From Candidatus Aerophobota bacterium (GTDB lineage Bacteria > Aerophobota > Aerophobia > Aerophobales > JAGGXI01): a stretch of DNA of 15,209 nucleotides. The notes under the pieces are model-generated. The model saw nothing but the letters and a program-made list of their open reading frames with translations, ran no database searches and was not told where the DNA came from. Shown piece by piece: positions 6,715-13,910 of the stretch. The DNA is taken from positions 1-15,209 of the forward strand of contig JAGGXI010000033.1 of assembly GCA_021163155.1 (NCBI GenBank), in the 5' to 3' direction. The position numbers and the translations under genes are program-made. Numbering within the stretch: position 1 is the first letter of the stretch; each line of letters starts with the position of its first letter.

Positions 6715-8046
6715 ATGAATATTGAAGAAAATATATGGCAGGAATTTTTATGTAATATTAAAAAAAGGGTTGGTTTACAAAATTTTAAAGTATGGCTAGA
6801 ACCTCTTCAAATACACTCCTTTACTAATAATAAGATAGTTATTAAAACGCCTAATAGTTTTTTTAAGGAGAGGATAGAAAAAAAGTATTTAAAGTTAATA
6901 AAAGAAAAGATGAGAGAGGTAATTGGTAAAAAGATAGAGGTAGATTTTATTGTTATTCCTCAGATTAAAAACAAAGAAGAAAAGAGAGATTTAGTCTATT
7001 CTTCCTCTAAAAGAACTTCTCTTAATAGATTAAATCCAAGATACATTTTTTCTAATTTTGTAATAGGTAATAATAATAGACTGGCGCATGCTGCGGCTTT
7101 AGCGGTAGCACAATCACCTGCACAGGCGTACAACCCTTTATTTATTTATGGAGATGTGGGCTTGGGGAAAACGCACCTTTTACAAGCTATTGCCCATTAT
7201 GTTAGCAATGAAAAAATGAAGTTGAGCTTTTCGTATATTTCATCAGAACAATTTACTAATGAGATGATAAATGCTATTAAAGACGATAAAACGACGGAAT
7301 TTAGAAAAAAATATAGATATGCGGATATTTTACTTGTGGATGACATTCACTTCTTAGCAGGTAAAGAGAGAACACAGGAAGAGTTTTTCCATACATTTAA
7401 TGCTTTATACGAAGCTCGTAAACAGATAGTTCTCTCCAGCGATAGACCACCTACAGAAATCCCTACTCTCCAGGGAAGGCTCCAGTCTCGATTTGAATGG
7501 GGATTAATTGCAGATATACAACCCCCGGATTTGGAAACGAGAATTGCTATATTAAAAAAAAGGGCGGATGCAGAAAAAATACATCTTTCGGATGAAATAG
7601 CTTTATTTATAGCAGAGAGAGTAAAAACTAATATCCGCAAATTAGAAGGTTGTCTGGTAAGTTTAATTGCTTATGTTACTCTTTTTAAAAAGAGATTAGA
7701 TCTGGATTCTGCAAAAGAGGCTCTAAAAGAGATTCTTCCCGAGAAAGAATATAAACCTATTACTATAGAATCAATACAGAAAGTAGTGAGTGAGTATTAT
7801 AATATTGAAGAAAAAAATATAAAAAGTAAAAATAGAATAAAAACGATCGCTTTCCCTAGACAAATAGCAATGTATCTTTGTAGAGAGTTAACCGATGCTT
7901 CATTCCCAGAGATTGGAGAAAAATTCGGGGGCAAAGACCATACCACAGTAATGTATGCCTGGAGGAAGATAAACGATTTAAAAGACAAGAATAAGAATTT
8001 ATTAAGTAAACTTGAAGAACTGGAAAAAATGTTAAAAGATTATTGA
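6715..8046 (+). CDS. dnaA: Chromosomal replication initiator protein DnaA
   Basis: Initiates replication by binding DnaA boxes and melting the origin. From the ATG at 6715 the protein is 443 residues, typical for the family. Domain I is about 1-80 (NIWQEFLCNIKKRVG), the linker is short (81-108), and the AAA+ domain is about 109-335. The AAA+ domain has Walker A GDVGLGKT (146-153), Walker B ILLVDDIHFL (205-214), sensor 1 IVLSSDRPP (238-246), the RLQSRFEWGL arginine-finger segment (255-264) and sensor 2 TNIRKLEG (305-312). Domain IV ends in the box-binding signature FGGKDHTTVMYAWRKI (404-419). An upstream in-frame GTG at 6661 lies inside a DnaA box and would add 18 unconserved residues; the ATG with AAAGG eight bases upstream is the better start. 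dnaN does not follow: the next gene is convergent rpoZ. Confidence 0.97.
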   Translation: MNIEENIWQEFLCNIKKRVGLQNFKVWLEPLQIHSFTNNKIVIKTPNSFFKERIEKKYLKLIKEKMREVIGKKIEVDFIVIPQIKNKEEKRDLVYSSSKRTSLNRLNPRYIFSNFVIGNNNRLAHAAALAVAQSPAQAYNPLFIYGDVGLGKTHLLQAIAHYVSNEKMKLSFSYISSEQFTNEMINAIKDDKTTEFRKKYRYADILLVDDIHFLAGKERTQEEFFHTFNALYEARKQIVLSSDRPPTEIPTLQGRLQSRFEWGLIADIQPPDLETRIAILKKRADAEKIHLSDEIALFIAERVKTNIRKLEGCLVSLIAYVTLFKKRLDLDSAKEALKEILPEKEYKPITIESIQKVVSEYYNIEEKNIKSKNRIKTIAFPRQIAMYLCRELTDASFPEIGEKFGGKDHTTVMYAWRKINDLKDKNKNLLSKLEELEKMLKDY

Positions 8047-8126
8047 TAAAAACTAAACTGATTTTAGAAAAATTGACCACATTAAAACATTAAAAAGAGA
8101 ATAAAGCTTGATGTTTAGTTTTTATC
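8045..8126. repeat. 14-bp perfect inverted repeat joining the convergent ends of dnaA and rpoZ
   Basis: GATAAAAACTAAAC (8045-8058) and its exact reverse complement GTTTAGTTTTTATC (8113-8126) are separated by 54 bases. The left arm includes the last two bases of the dnaA stop codon and the right arm covers the rpoZ stop. Each arm ends with an A or T tract, so it could act in both directions to end transcription or stabilise 3' ends, although the loop is too long for a classic intrinsic terminator. Confidence 0.6.
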
Positions 8127-8318
8127 TGATGATTTTATTTTACCCTCTATAATTTCTCGCAAGACACGAGTGGTAAGCTTTTCCTTAGAATTATTTAAGA
8201 TGTTTTTATCCTTTTCTTTAACTAGCTCCTTTATTCTCTTAATAGCTAAATAGGTGAGTTTATATTTATTATCCATTTGGGCTTTTTTTAGAAGCTCATC
8301 TATTGAAAAATTAACCAA
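8115..8318 (-). CDS. rpoZ: RNA polymerase omega subunit
   Basis: Small accessory subunit that helps fold and latch beta-prime in RNA polymerase. The 67-residue product reads MVNFSIDELLKKAQ, then the conserved KYKLTYLAIKRIKELVKE helix (about 18-35) and ends with TTRVLREIIEGKI, which corresponds to the usual 'AL.EI..GKI' tail. It starts at TTG (8318-8316), directly abutting the gmk stop codon, with AAGGAG six bases upstream inside the gmk 3' end, so translation is coupled to gmk. Similarity is modest but the gmk-rpoZ arrangement is widespread, which makes the call secure. Confidence 0.88.
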   Translation of the reverse strand: MVNFSIDELLKKAQMDNKYKLTYLAIKRIKELVKEKDKNILNNSKEKLTTRVLREIIEGKIKSSDKN

Positions 8319-8957
8319 TTAAAACTCCTTAATAAATTTTTTATTTAATACTCTATTCGCTCGATAGTGCTCTGCTTTAATTATAACTAATAAAGTATTT
8401 AAAGCCTCGTTTATATTATCATTAATTACTATATAATCATAATAAGGAGTATATTTAATCTCTTTTTTTGCTCGTTCTATACGTTCTTTAACTTTTTTTT
8501 CATTCTCTGTGCCTCTTTTATTTAATCGTTTCTTTAGCTCTTCCCATGAGGGGGGGAGAAGAAAAATAAGGACTGCTTGCTGAGAATACTTCTTTTTAAT
8601 CTCAATACCCCCCTTAATATCTACCTCTACTAGCACATCTTTTTCTCCATTTTTTATAACTTCGTTGAGAAATTTTTCTGAAGTTCCATATAATCGACCG
8701 TGGACCTCCGCCCATTCTATAAATTTCTTTTCCTCTATCATTTTCTGGAACTCTTTTCGAGAAACAAAGTAATAATCTACTCCTTCTATCTCATTTTTAC
8801 GAGGAGCTCGTGTAGTAAATGATACTGAGTAAGCAAAAGGAAGAGAACTTTGCAGTAGTCTTTTACATAAGGTAGTCTTTCCTACTCCTGAAGGCGCAGA
8901 GATAACTACAACTATTCCTCCTTTATTTTCTATCAATAATTTCTCCTTTAAATTCAC
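8319..8957 (-). CDS. gmk: Guanylate kinase
   Basis: Phosphorylates GMP to GDP with ATP in the cytosol. It has the P-loop APSGVGKT (21-28), the GMP-binding stretch SVSFTTRAPRKNEIEGVDYYFV (44-65), EWAEVHGRLYGTS (81-93) and the VLVEVDIKGG segment. Length is 212 residues from the GTG at 8957, whose GTGA overlaps the yicC stop by four bases but which lacks a ribosome site of its own. A TTG seven codons further on (8936-8934) has a perfect AAAGGAG six bases upstream, the same layout as rpoZ, and gives 205 residues with the P-loop nearer the N terminus. I consider that TTG the more likely start. It is the middle gene of yicC-gmk-rpoZ. Confidence 0.95.
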   Translation of the reverse strand: MNLKEKLLIENKGGIVVVISAPSGVGKTTLCKRLLQSSLPFAYSVSFTTRAPRKNEIEGVDYYFVSRKEFQKMIEEKKFIEWAEVHGRLYGTSEKFLNEVIKNGEKDVLVEVDIKGGIEIKKKYSQQAVLIFLLPPSWEELKKRLNKRGTENEKKVKERIERAKKEIKYTPYYDYIVINDNINEALNTLLVIIKAEHYRANRVLNKKFIKEF

Positions 8958-9829
8958 TCAATATTTTCTATTTCTTCATTTATTTTCTCTATCGCTTGTT
9001 TAACTTTAATCACTAAATGAGAGATAATAAGAGAATTAGTTTTTGCTCCAATAGTATTAATCTCTCTATGCATTTCCTGTAAGATAAATTTTAATTTTTT
9101 ACCTATAGCTCCTTTATTTTGCAAGGTATCTTTTAATTGTTTTAAATGAGAGTTAAAACGCACCTCTTCTTCTGTGATATCTCCTCGATTAACAAGACGA
9201 GAGATCTCTTCAGCTGTCTTACTATTTCTCTTATTACTTAATAATTCTTTCAAATTCTCTTTAATTTTATTCTGATAACTAATTTTAGCTAATGGCAGCT
9301 CTCTTTTTATTTGTAAGGTATAGTTTTTAATTTTTTTTATACATTTTAATATACTTCTAAGATGTCTTTCTCCCTCTTTTTCCCTCATTTGAAGGACATT
9401 TTCTAAAGATTTAGATAAAGCTTTATCTAATAAATTTTTTACAATTTTTTCTTTAATTTTTATTTCCTCTACAATATTAATTATTTGAGGAAATTTTATA
9501 AGATGGGAGAGATTAATTTCATCTTTTAATCCTAAACTGTCTCGTAATTGACAAAGGGTTTGATAATATTGAGAAGCGATCTCCTGGTTTATAGTAATTT
9601 TAGGTGAAGAAGAATTTTTTTTAGATATCTCTATATCAACAATTACTTTCCCCCTCTTAACCTTTTTTCTAATAAGTTCTTCTATTCTTTTTTCCCATAA
9701 AAAGGGAATTTTTTGGAGAGATTTAATATTTATATCTAAGAAACGGTGATTAGTTGTTTTTATTTGTAAATATAGAGACAATCTTTTACTTTCTTCTCTG
9801 CTTTCTCCATAACCAGTCATACTTCTCAA
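8954..9829 (-). CDS. yicC: YicC-family endoribonuclease
   Basis: Members of the YicC family are reported RNA-cleaving enzymes. The product is 291 residues, the usual size. The N terminus MRSMTGYGESREE and TTNHRFLDINIKS (25-37) are the family hallmarks. The C-terminal domain (DUF1732) includes EEEVRFNSHLKQLKDTL (about 216-232), GKKLKFILQEMHREINTIGAK (about 243-263) and a charged helix to the end. The start is TTG at 9829-9827 with AAGGA eight bases upstream; an ATG three codons further on would remove the conserved MRS. It is first in an operon with gmk (four-base overlap) and rpoZ, read from a consensus promoter only about a dozen bases from the start codon. Confidence 0.93.
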   Translation of the reverse strand: MRSMTGYGESREESKRLSLYLQIKTTNHRFLDINIKSLQKIPFLWEKRIEELIRKKVKRGKVIVDIEISKKNSSSPKITINQEIASQYYQTLCQLRDSLGLKDEINLSHLIKFPQIINIVEEIKIKEKIVKNLLDKALSKSLENVLQMREKEGERHLRSILKCIKKIKNYTLQIKRELPLAKISYQNKIKENLKELLSNKRNSKTAEEISRLVNRGDITEEEVRFNSHLKQLKDTLQNKGAIGKKLKFILQEMHREINTIGAKTNSLIISHLVIKVKQAIEKINEEIENIE

Positions 9830-9847
9830 TTTAATATTTCCTTAGTT

Positions 9848-9876
9848 ATTATATTAATTCTCTGTTTATCTGTCAA
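9848..9876 (-). promoter_or_regulatory. Consensus sigma-70 promoter of yicC-gmk-rpoZ
   Basis: The minus strand has a perfect TTGACA (9876-9871), a 17-base spacer and a perfect TATAAT (9853-9848). Transcription would begin near 9841, so the ribosome binding site AAGGA (9843-9839) lies at the very 5' end of the message and the leader is only about 12 nt. A full 12-of-12 match suggests strong constitutive expression. Confidence 0.85.
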
Positions 9877-9892
9877 CCAATTTTTTTATTAG

Positions 9893-9950
9893 AGATTTCT
9901 AAAAAATTCAGATTACACAGATTAGATTATCATCACTAAATCAGTGTAAT
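9893..9950. repeat. Inverted-repeat element after the ABC ATPase gene
   Basis: ATTACACAGATT (9912-9923) pairs with AATCAGTGTAAT (9939-9950) over 12 bases with one mismatch and a 15-base loop. It ends at the ABC ATPase stop codon. The preceding AGATTTCTAAAAAA (9893-9906) is shared exactly with 13911-13924, and GATTACA-type words occur in both places, so these look like two degenerate members of one dispersed repeat family. It could also end the transcript arriving from the right. Confidence 0.45.
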
Positions 9951-10693
9951 TAAAGGCCTTTGATTATATTAATAAAAAACTTTTCTAATGGAATCCCTTC
10001 TTTTTCTTTTATACTTTTTATTTCTCCTATATAGATTAATTTTCCTTTATGAATAACTCCGATACGATCACATATTTCCTCTACTTCAGACAAAATATGA
10101 GAAGAAAAAAATATAGTTTTACCATCTTTTTTAAGAGTTAAAATTATATCTTTTACTCTTTTTCTTCCCAGAGGATCTAATCCACTCATTGGTTCATCTA
10201 AAAAGAGAATTTCAGGGTTGTTTATTAAAGCTGCGGCAATACCTAACCTTTGAGACATTCCTTTAGAGAATTCCTTAATCCTTGTTTTTTTCATCTTTGT
10301 TAACCCTACTAAATTAAGAATGCCTTTTATTCTTTTCTCTCTTTCCTTCTTTTTTATTTTAAATATTTTTCCTAATAAAACTAAAAATTCATAAGTAGAT
10401 AAATAGCTATAAAATCGGGGTTCTTCAGGAAGGAAACCTATCCTTTGTTTAATCCAGCTATTAACTCTCTCTTTTTTAAAAATTTGAATTTTTCCATCAT
10501 TACAAAAAATAAGGCCTAAAAATATCTTAAGCAAAGTGCTTTTACCGGCCGCATTCAATCCTAATAAGCCAAATACCTCTCCTCTTTTTACCTCAAGGTT
10601 TACTTTGTTTAAAGCAGAAACTCTCCTCTTTTTTAAAAAGCCTTTATACCCTTTATAAGTTTTACTAATCTCTTTAGTCTTAATTACAACCAT
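9950..10693 (-). CDS. ABC transporter ATP-binding protein (ABC-2/NatA-like)
   Basis: ATPase subunit of 247 residues. It has Walker A GLNAAGKS (45-52), where the usual GxNGAGKS has Ala for the second Gly but the essential GK[ST] remains. The Q-loop region reads [10 protein letters not shown] (86-95, Glu in place of Gln, a common feature of this branch), the signature is SKGMSQRLG (143-151), Walker B is [13 protein letters not shown] (162-174) and the switch His is in FFSSHIL (195-201). This pattern matches ATPases that work with ABC-2-type permeases for export of drugs, sodium or polymers. No permease gene follows: the next gene is yicC, across the promoter and repeat at 9830-9949. The substrate is unknown. 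Its ATG overlaps the end of folK by 14 bases, so it is co-transcribed with folK. Confidence 0.9.
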   Translation of the reverse strand: MVVIKTKEISKTYKGYKGFLKKRRVSALNKVNLEVKRGEVFGLLGLNAAGKSTLLKIFLGLIFCNDGKIQIFKKERVNSWIKQRIGFLPEEPRFYSYLSTYEFLVLLGKIFKIKKKEREKRIKGILNLVGLTKMKKTRIKEFSKGMSQRLGIAAALINNPEILFLDEPMSGLDPLGRKRVKDIILTLKKDGKTIFFSSHILSEVEEICDRIGVIHKGKLIYIGEIKSIKEKEGIPLEKFFINIIKGL

Positions 10694-11183
10694 TTTCTTC
10701 TTTTTTATATTTTCTCACCTGATGGCGGTCTTTTAAATCATTAAGAATATTCTCTACGGTTTTCTTTAAAACAGGATGGTGAAGATGAGGATTAATTTCC
10801 ATTAAAGGAACTAATACAAATCTTCGTTTATGTAAGCACGGATGAGGGATAATAAGGTTTCTTTTATTAATAATCTCCTTTTTGTAAAATAAAAGGTCGA
10901 GGTCAATTATACGAGATTCTTTCACTCCTCTTCTTACACGACCCATATTTTTTTCTATTTTTAATAAAAACTTAAGCAAGTTTTCAGGGCTTTCCTCTGT
11001 TTCTGCTTCAAGAACACAATTAAGAAACCATTCTCCTTTTATCCCTACAGGTTCAGTGAGATAAAAAGAAGACAACTTTTTAATTTTTATCTTTTTATTA
11101 AGACAATTTAAAGCTTTCTCTATATTTTTTATTTTATTCCCTTTATTAGAACCTAATCCAATATAAACAAAGGTACCGTTTAT
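10680..11183 (-). CDS. folK: 2-amino-4-hydroxy-6-hydroxymethyldihydropteridine pyrophosphokinase (HPPK), probable ATA start
   Basis: Transfers pyrophosphate from ATP to 6-hydroxymethyl-7,8-dihydropterin in folate synthesis. The frame open from 11183 gives 167 residues with the family N terminus FVYIGLGSNKGN (5-16), LSSFYLTEPVG (37-47), WFLNCVL (52-58), SRIIDLDLLFY (90-100) and PHPCLHKRRFVLVPL, all the usual HPPK blocks. An ATG, GTG or TTG start is available only at 11075 (TTG), which would delete the first beta strand and GLGSN loop. Upstream, AAAGGAG (11196-11190) is followed after six bases by ATA (11183-11181), exactly where the start should be, so translation probably begins at ATA. It follows cas6 by 16 bases and overlaps the ABC ATPase gene. 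No folP or folB is visible. Confidence 0.85.
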   Translation of the reverse strand: MNGTFVYIGLGSNKGNKIKNIEKALNCLNKKIKIKKLSSFYLTEPVGIKGEWFLNCVLEAETEESPENLLKFLLKIEKNMGRVRRGVKESRIIDLDLLFYKKEIINKRNLIIPHPCLHKRRFVLVPLMEINPHLHHPVLKKTVENILNDLKDRHQVRKYKKEENGCN

Positions 11184-11199
11184 CTTTATCTCCTTTAAA

Positions 11200-12159
11200 T
11201 TATCTCTCTATAATTTCGTATTTTCCTAACCCAAATACGGTGGCCTTTCCTAAATGAATGTATTCCCCTGTCTTTAAAAAAGGAAGAAATCTTTGCATTT
11301 TCCCTTTATAATTCACTCTTCCAATAAACCCTCCTAATTTCATTGTTTGATGTTGTCTGCTTGAATATCTTTCCCAGTCTATCCAGTGTATTGTAGTTTC
11401 TAAGGTTTCTATTTTTTTAGCTTCTTCAATTATTTCTTTATAATCTATATTTAATTCTCTTCCACAATGAAAGTATAACAAATATGAGAGACGGCGGAGA
11501 AGAGATCTTAAAATAATGTGAAAAGCAGGATAAGAAGTGTAGCTTCCATGATATTTGATCCTTATCGGAGTAAGGAAATTAATAGTAATAGAATCTATGG
11601 TTAATTGCTGGAAAGAAAATATCTGAGAAATATCTATTTGAGTATTTACTTTCTTTAGAGTTTGAGTTTGACTATCGTAAATAAGTTCCCTCTGAGAAGG
11701 AGTTTTAAAGAATTCTACTTTAAGTAGTTTATAATGAGATCTCTCTCTACCTAATCCTACCTCCCCTAATTTTTTAAAGGCAAAGATAAAATATGAAAGA
11801 TAGGAAATAGCTTTTCCTATTAAAACTAAATTAAAAAAGAGAGTTTCTCCTGGTTCATATACTTCCTTTTTTCCCAAAGGGGGTTCTATAATAAAAGGAT
11901 GGGGAATGGTACTAATCTTATTTCTATTTATATAGGTAAATTCGGCAGGCATAGGAGTCTCAAATATATATGGATAAATACATTCATCTTTAAGAAGACA
12001 GTGGGAGCAGTCTTTTTTCTTATTAACACAGATAATTTTGCGGAAAACTGAACCAAATCCCCCTCGGAGAATTGACCCTTTAAAAGAAGGAAGAGTAAGT
12101 GCTTCTTCGGTTTGAAGAGTAAACTTATATTTGGCTAACGAGAGACAATTTAAATTCAT
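11200..12159 (-). CDS. cas6: Cas6-like CRISPR precursor-RNA endoribonuclease (RAMP family), isolated
   Basis: Cas6 proteins cut CRISPR precursor transcripts within repeats. The 319-residue product looks like the larger Cas6 type found with type III and I-B systems. It begins with a RAMP strand and PSFKGSILRGGFGSVFRK (24-41), then has a cysteine cluster CSHCLLKDEC (51-60, with another Cys at 44), a PHPFIIEPP segment (86-94) and a second RAMP domain. That domain ends in the glycine-rich region EYIHLGKATVFGLGKYEI (299-316), the hallmark of the family. I see no CRISPR array and no cas1, cas2, cas10 or other cas gene in the window. It lies in a row of housekeeping genes, 38 bp after yjbQ and 16 bp before folK. 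It either acts on an array elsewhere or has a different RNA role. The ribosome site before the ATG at 12159 is weak. Confidence 0.8.
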   Translation of the reverse strand: MNLNCLSLAKYKFTLQTEEALTLPSFKGSILRGGFGSVFRKIICVNKKKDCSHCLLKDECIYPYIFETPMPAEFTYINRNKISTIPHPFIIEPPLGKKEVYEPGETLFFNLVLIGKAISYLSYFIFAFKKLGEVGLGRERSHYKLLKVEFFKTPSQRELIYDSQTQTLKKVNTQIDISQIFSFQQLTIDSITINFLTPIRIKYHGSYTSYPAFHIILRSLLRRLSYLLYFHCGRELNIDYKEIIEEAKKIETLETTIHWIDWERYSSRQHQTMKLGGFIGRVNYKGKMQRFLPFLKTGEYIHLGKATVFGLGKYEIIER

Positions 12160-12197
12160 TTATATTTTCTTCTCTTATTTATTATTTATTTGTAAAT

Positions 12198-12590
12198 TTA
12201 TGCTATTTTTATTATCAGCTGTCTATTTCTAGGGCCATCGAATTCACAAAAATAGATAGACTGCCATCTCCCAAGAATTAGTTGATTATTATAAATAAGT
12301 AAGGTTTCTGAGCATCCAATAAATGAAGATTTTATATGAGCAGAGGAATTTCCTTCTCTATGGTAATAATTACCATTAAAAGGAACAATATTATTTAACT
12401 GATTTAATATATCTCTTTTTACATCAGGGTCTGCTCCTTCGTTAATAGTTATTCCTGCTGTAGTATGAGGTATATAGAGATAACATACCCCTTCTTTTAC
12501 TCCTGATTTTTTTACTTCATTTTCTACTTGAGGAGTGATATTTATAAATTCAGTTTGGGAATTAGTGGCGATGTTTAACCTTTTTAACAT
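12198..12590 (-). CDS. yjbQ: YjbQ-family protein (UPF0047)
   Basis: Small trimeric beta-protein family; the E. coli member has weak thiamine-phosphate synthase activity but its physiological role is uncertain. The 130-residue product carries the family blocks CYLYIPHTTAGITINEG (36-52), HREGNSSAHIKSSFIGCSE (77-95), LILGRWQSIYFCEFDGPRNR (104-123) and a final strand. The conserved His residues and Glu that coordinate the site are present. I chose the ATG at 12590-12588, with CAGGAG six bases upstream, over a TTG eleven codons earlier whose extra residues are not conserved and which lacks a ribosome site. It lies between a decayed PIN gene and cas6. Confidence 0.9.
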   Translation of the reverse strand: MLKRLNIATNSQTEFINITPQVENEVKKSGVKEGVCYLYIPHTTAGITINEGADPDVKRDILNQLNNIVPFNGNYYHREGNSSAHIKSSFIGCSETLLIYNNQLILGRWQSIYFCEFDGPRNRQLIIKIA

Positions 12591-12606
12591 TTTTATCTCC
12601 TGATTT

Positions 12607-12939
12607 TTATATAAAATTCTCAAGGCTTATAATAGTTATACAGGGATAACCGCTTATTAAATTAAAAGTATTTATTTTTCTCTCTACCTCTTTTTTAACT
12701 ATATAGGGTAGATCCCAGCTTAAAAATATATTTATTTTCTTAATTACTGTTAATGATAAATGTAGAGCATCATTATAGGAGTTTTGAGGGAATATCTTTT
12801 CTTAAATATATTTATTTACCAGTCTCTCTATTATAGAGGTTATTTTTAAAATAGAAAATTTAGAAATTAATAAAAGAATCTTCTCTCTTTTCTCCTAATA
12901 AGCAGAAGAAATAAAAGCATCTAAATAAAGGCTTTTCAT
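12607..12939 (-). pseudogene. Decayed PIN-domain (VapC-like) gene
   Basis: A single minus-strand frame of 111 codons runs from ATG (12939) to TAA (12607) and is broken only by TAG (12897-12895) and TAA (12804-12802). The fragments read MKSLYLDAFISSAY, then EKREKILLLISKF, then SYNDALHLSLTVIKKINIF and LSWDLPYIVKKEVERKIN, ending ISGYPCITIISLENFI. They match the layout of PIN-like proteins of the kind 'YLD...DALHIA.A......LSWNF.HIV...R.IN.....GY..I.I..P.E'. The intact family is about 140 residues, so a segment after the first strand has also been lost. It starts 8 bp after the dapA stop. The reading is from sequence pattern and memory of the family, not a search. An active toxin is very unlikely from this copy. 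Confidence 0.7.
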
Positions 12940-12946
12940 CTATTTA

Positions 12947-13816
12947 TTAAAGCAATCCATATTTATATAAAGCTTCTATAACTATTTCTTCGTTCTCCTT
13001 ATTCATTTCCCCTAATGGAAGCCTCCATTCTTTTTGAATCATACCCATTTTAGCCATCGCTGTTTTTATTGGTAAAGGATTGGTTTCTATAAACATCGCC
13101 TTACACAAATGATAGATCTTATAATGAAGCTCTCGTGCCTTATTAATATTTCCTTTTAGATACAGACTTACCATTTTTGTCGTCTCTTCGGGTATAATAT
13201 TTGCCACTACAGAAATTACTCCTATACCCCCCAAAGAAAGAATAGGAAAAGTTTGGGAATCATTCCCAGAGAGAACAAAGAAATTATGGTCAGCTGCAGC
13301 AATTATACTGGATACCTGGTCTATATTCCCACTTGCCTCCTTAATCCCCACTATATTATTTAGTCTACTTAATTTAACTACCGTTGCCGGAGAAATATTT
13401 ACCCCTGTTCGGGAGGGAACATTATATATTATAATAGGGATTCCTATAGTGTCTAATTTCCTATAATGGGCTTCTAAACACTTTTGCGTGGGTCTATTAT
13501 AATAAGGAGTGATAATAAGAGCTCCTTCTGCGCCTACTTTTTTGGCAAATCTCGTCAAAACCTCTGCTTCTTTTGTACTATTAGAACCTGTTCCAGCAAT
13601 TACAGGAACCTTTCCTTTTACTTCATTAATGGTAATTTTAATTACTTTTTTGTGCTCATCAAAAGATAGAGTGGGGGACTCTCCTGTTGTCCCACAAGGA
13701 ACTATCCCATCCACTCCTTTATTTAAACAAAACTGGATATTTTTTCTTAGTGCTTCCTCATCTATTTCTCCCTTTTTAAAAGGGGTAACTATAGCTACAA
13801 AACATCCTTTAAACAT
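12947..13816 (-). CDS. dapA: 4-hydroxy-tetrahydrodipicolinate synthase
   Basis: Condenses pyruvate with aspartate semialdehyde, the first committed step to diaminopimelate and lysine. The 289-residue TIM-barrel protein has the expected CGTTGESPTL (41-50, Thr 43 and 44), IIYNVPSRTG (129-138, catalytic Tyr 131 and substrate-binding Arg 136), VGIKEASGN (156-164, Schiff-base Lys 159) and LSGND near 183. Nothing is missing. The ATG at 13816 has GAGGAG five to six bases upstream, and a promoter with a perfect -35 lies 48-76 bp before it. The presence of Arg 136 with this motif set favours DapA over N-acetylneuraminate lyase or related aldolases. No other lysine gene is adjacent; it heads a row of functionally unrelated genes. 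Confidence 0.95.
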   Translation of the reverse strand: MFKGCFVAIVTPFKKGEIDEEALRKNIQFCLNKGVDGIVPCGTTGESPTLSFDEHKKVIKITINEVKGKVPVIAGTGSNSTKEAEVLTRFAKKVGAEGALIITPYYNRPTQKCLEAHYRKLDTIGIPIIIYNVPSRTGVNISPATVVKLSRLNNIVGIKEASGNIDQVSSIIAAADHNFFVLSGNDSQTFPILSLGGIGVISVVANIIPEETTKMVSLYLKGNINKARELHYKIYHLCKAMFIETNPLPIKTAMAKMGMIQKEWRLPLGEMNKENEEIVIEALYKYGLL

Positions 13817-13863
13817 TATTTTCTCCTCTCTTTTAAAAATTCTAAATTAAATATATATTAATT

Positions 13864-13892
13864 AACCTAACATATTAAAGGTGTATTGTCAA
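13864..13892 (-). promoter_or_regulatory. Likely dapA promoter
   Basis: On the minus strand a perfect TTGACA (13892-13887) is followed after 17 bases by TAGGTT (13869-13864), a weak -10 helped by an extended TGn just before it. The leader to the dapA ATG would be about 42 nt. It may also drive the downstream genes to the ABC ATPase. Confidence 0.5.
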
Positions 13893-13910
13893 ACAAAATT
13901 ATATAATTTA

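Noticed and set aside
12591-12623. Longer YjbQ starting at TTG 12623
   Set aside because: The extension includes the CAGGAG ribosome site for the ATG at 12590 and adds no conserved residues.
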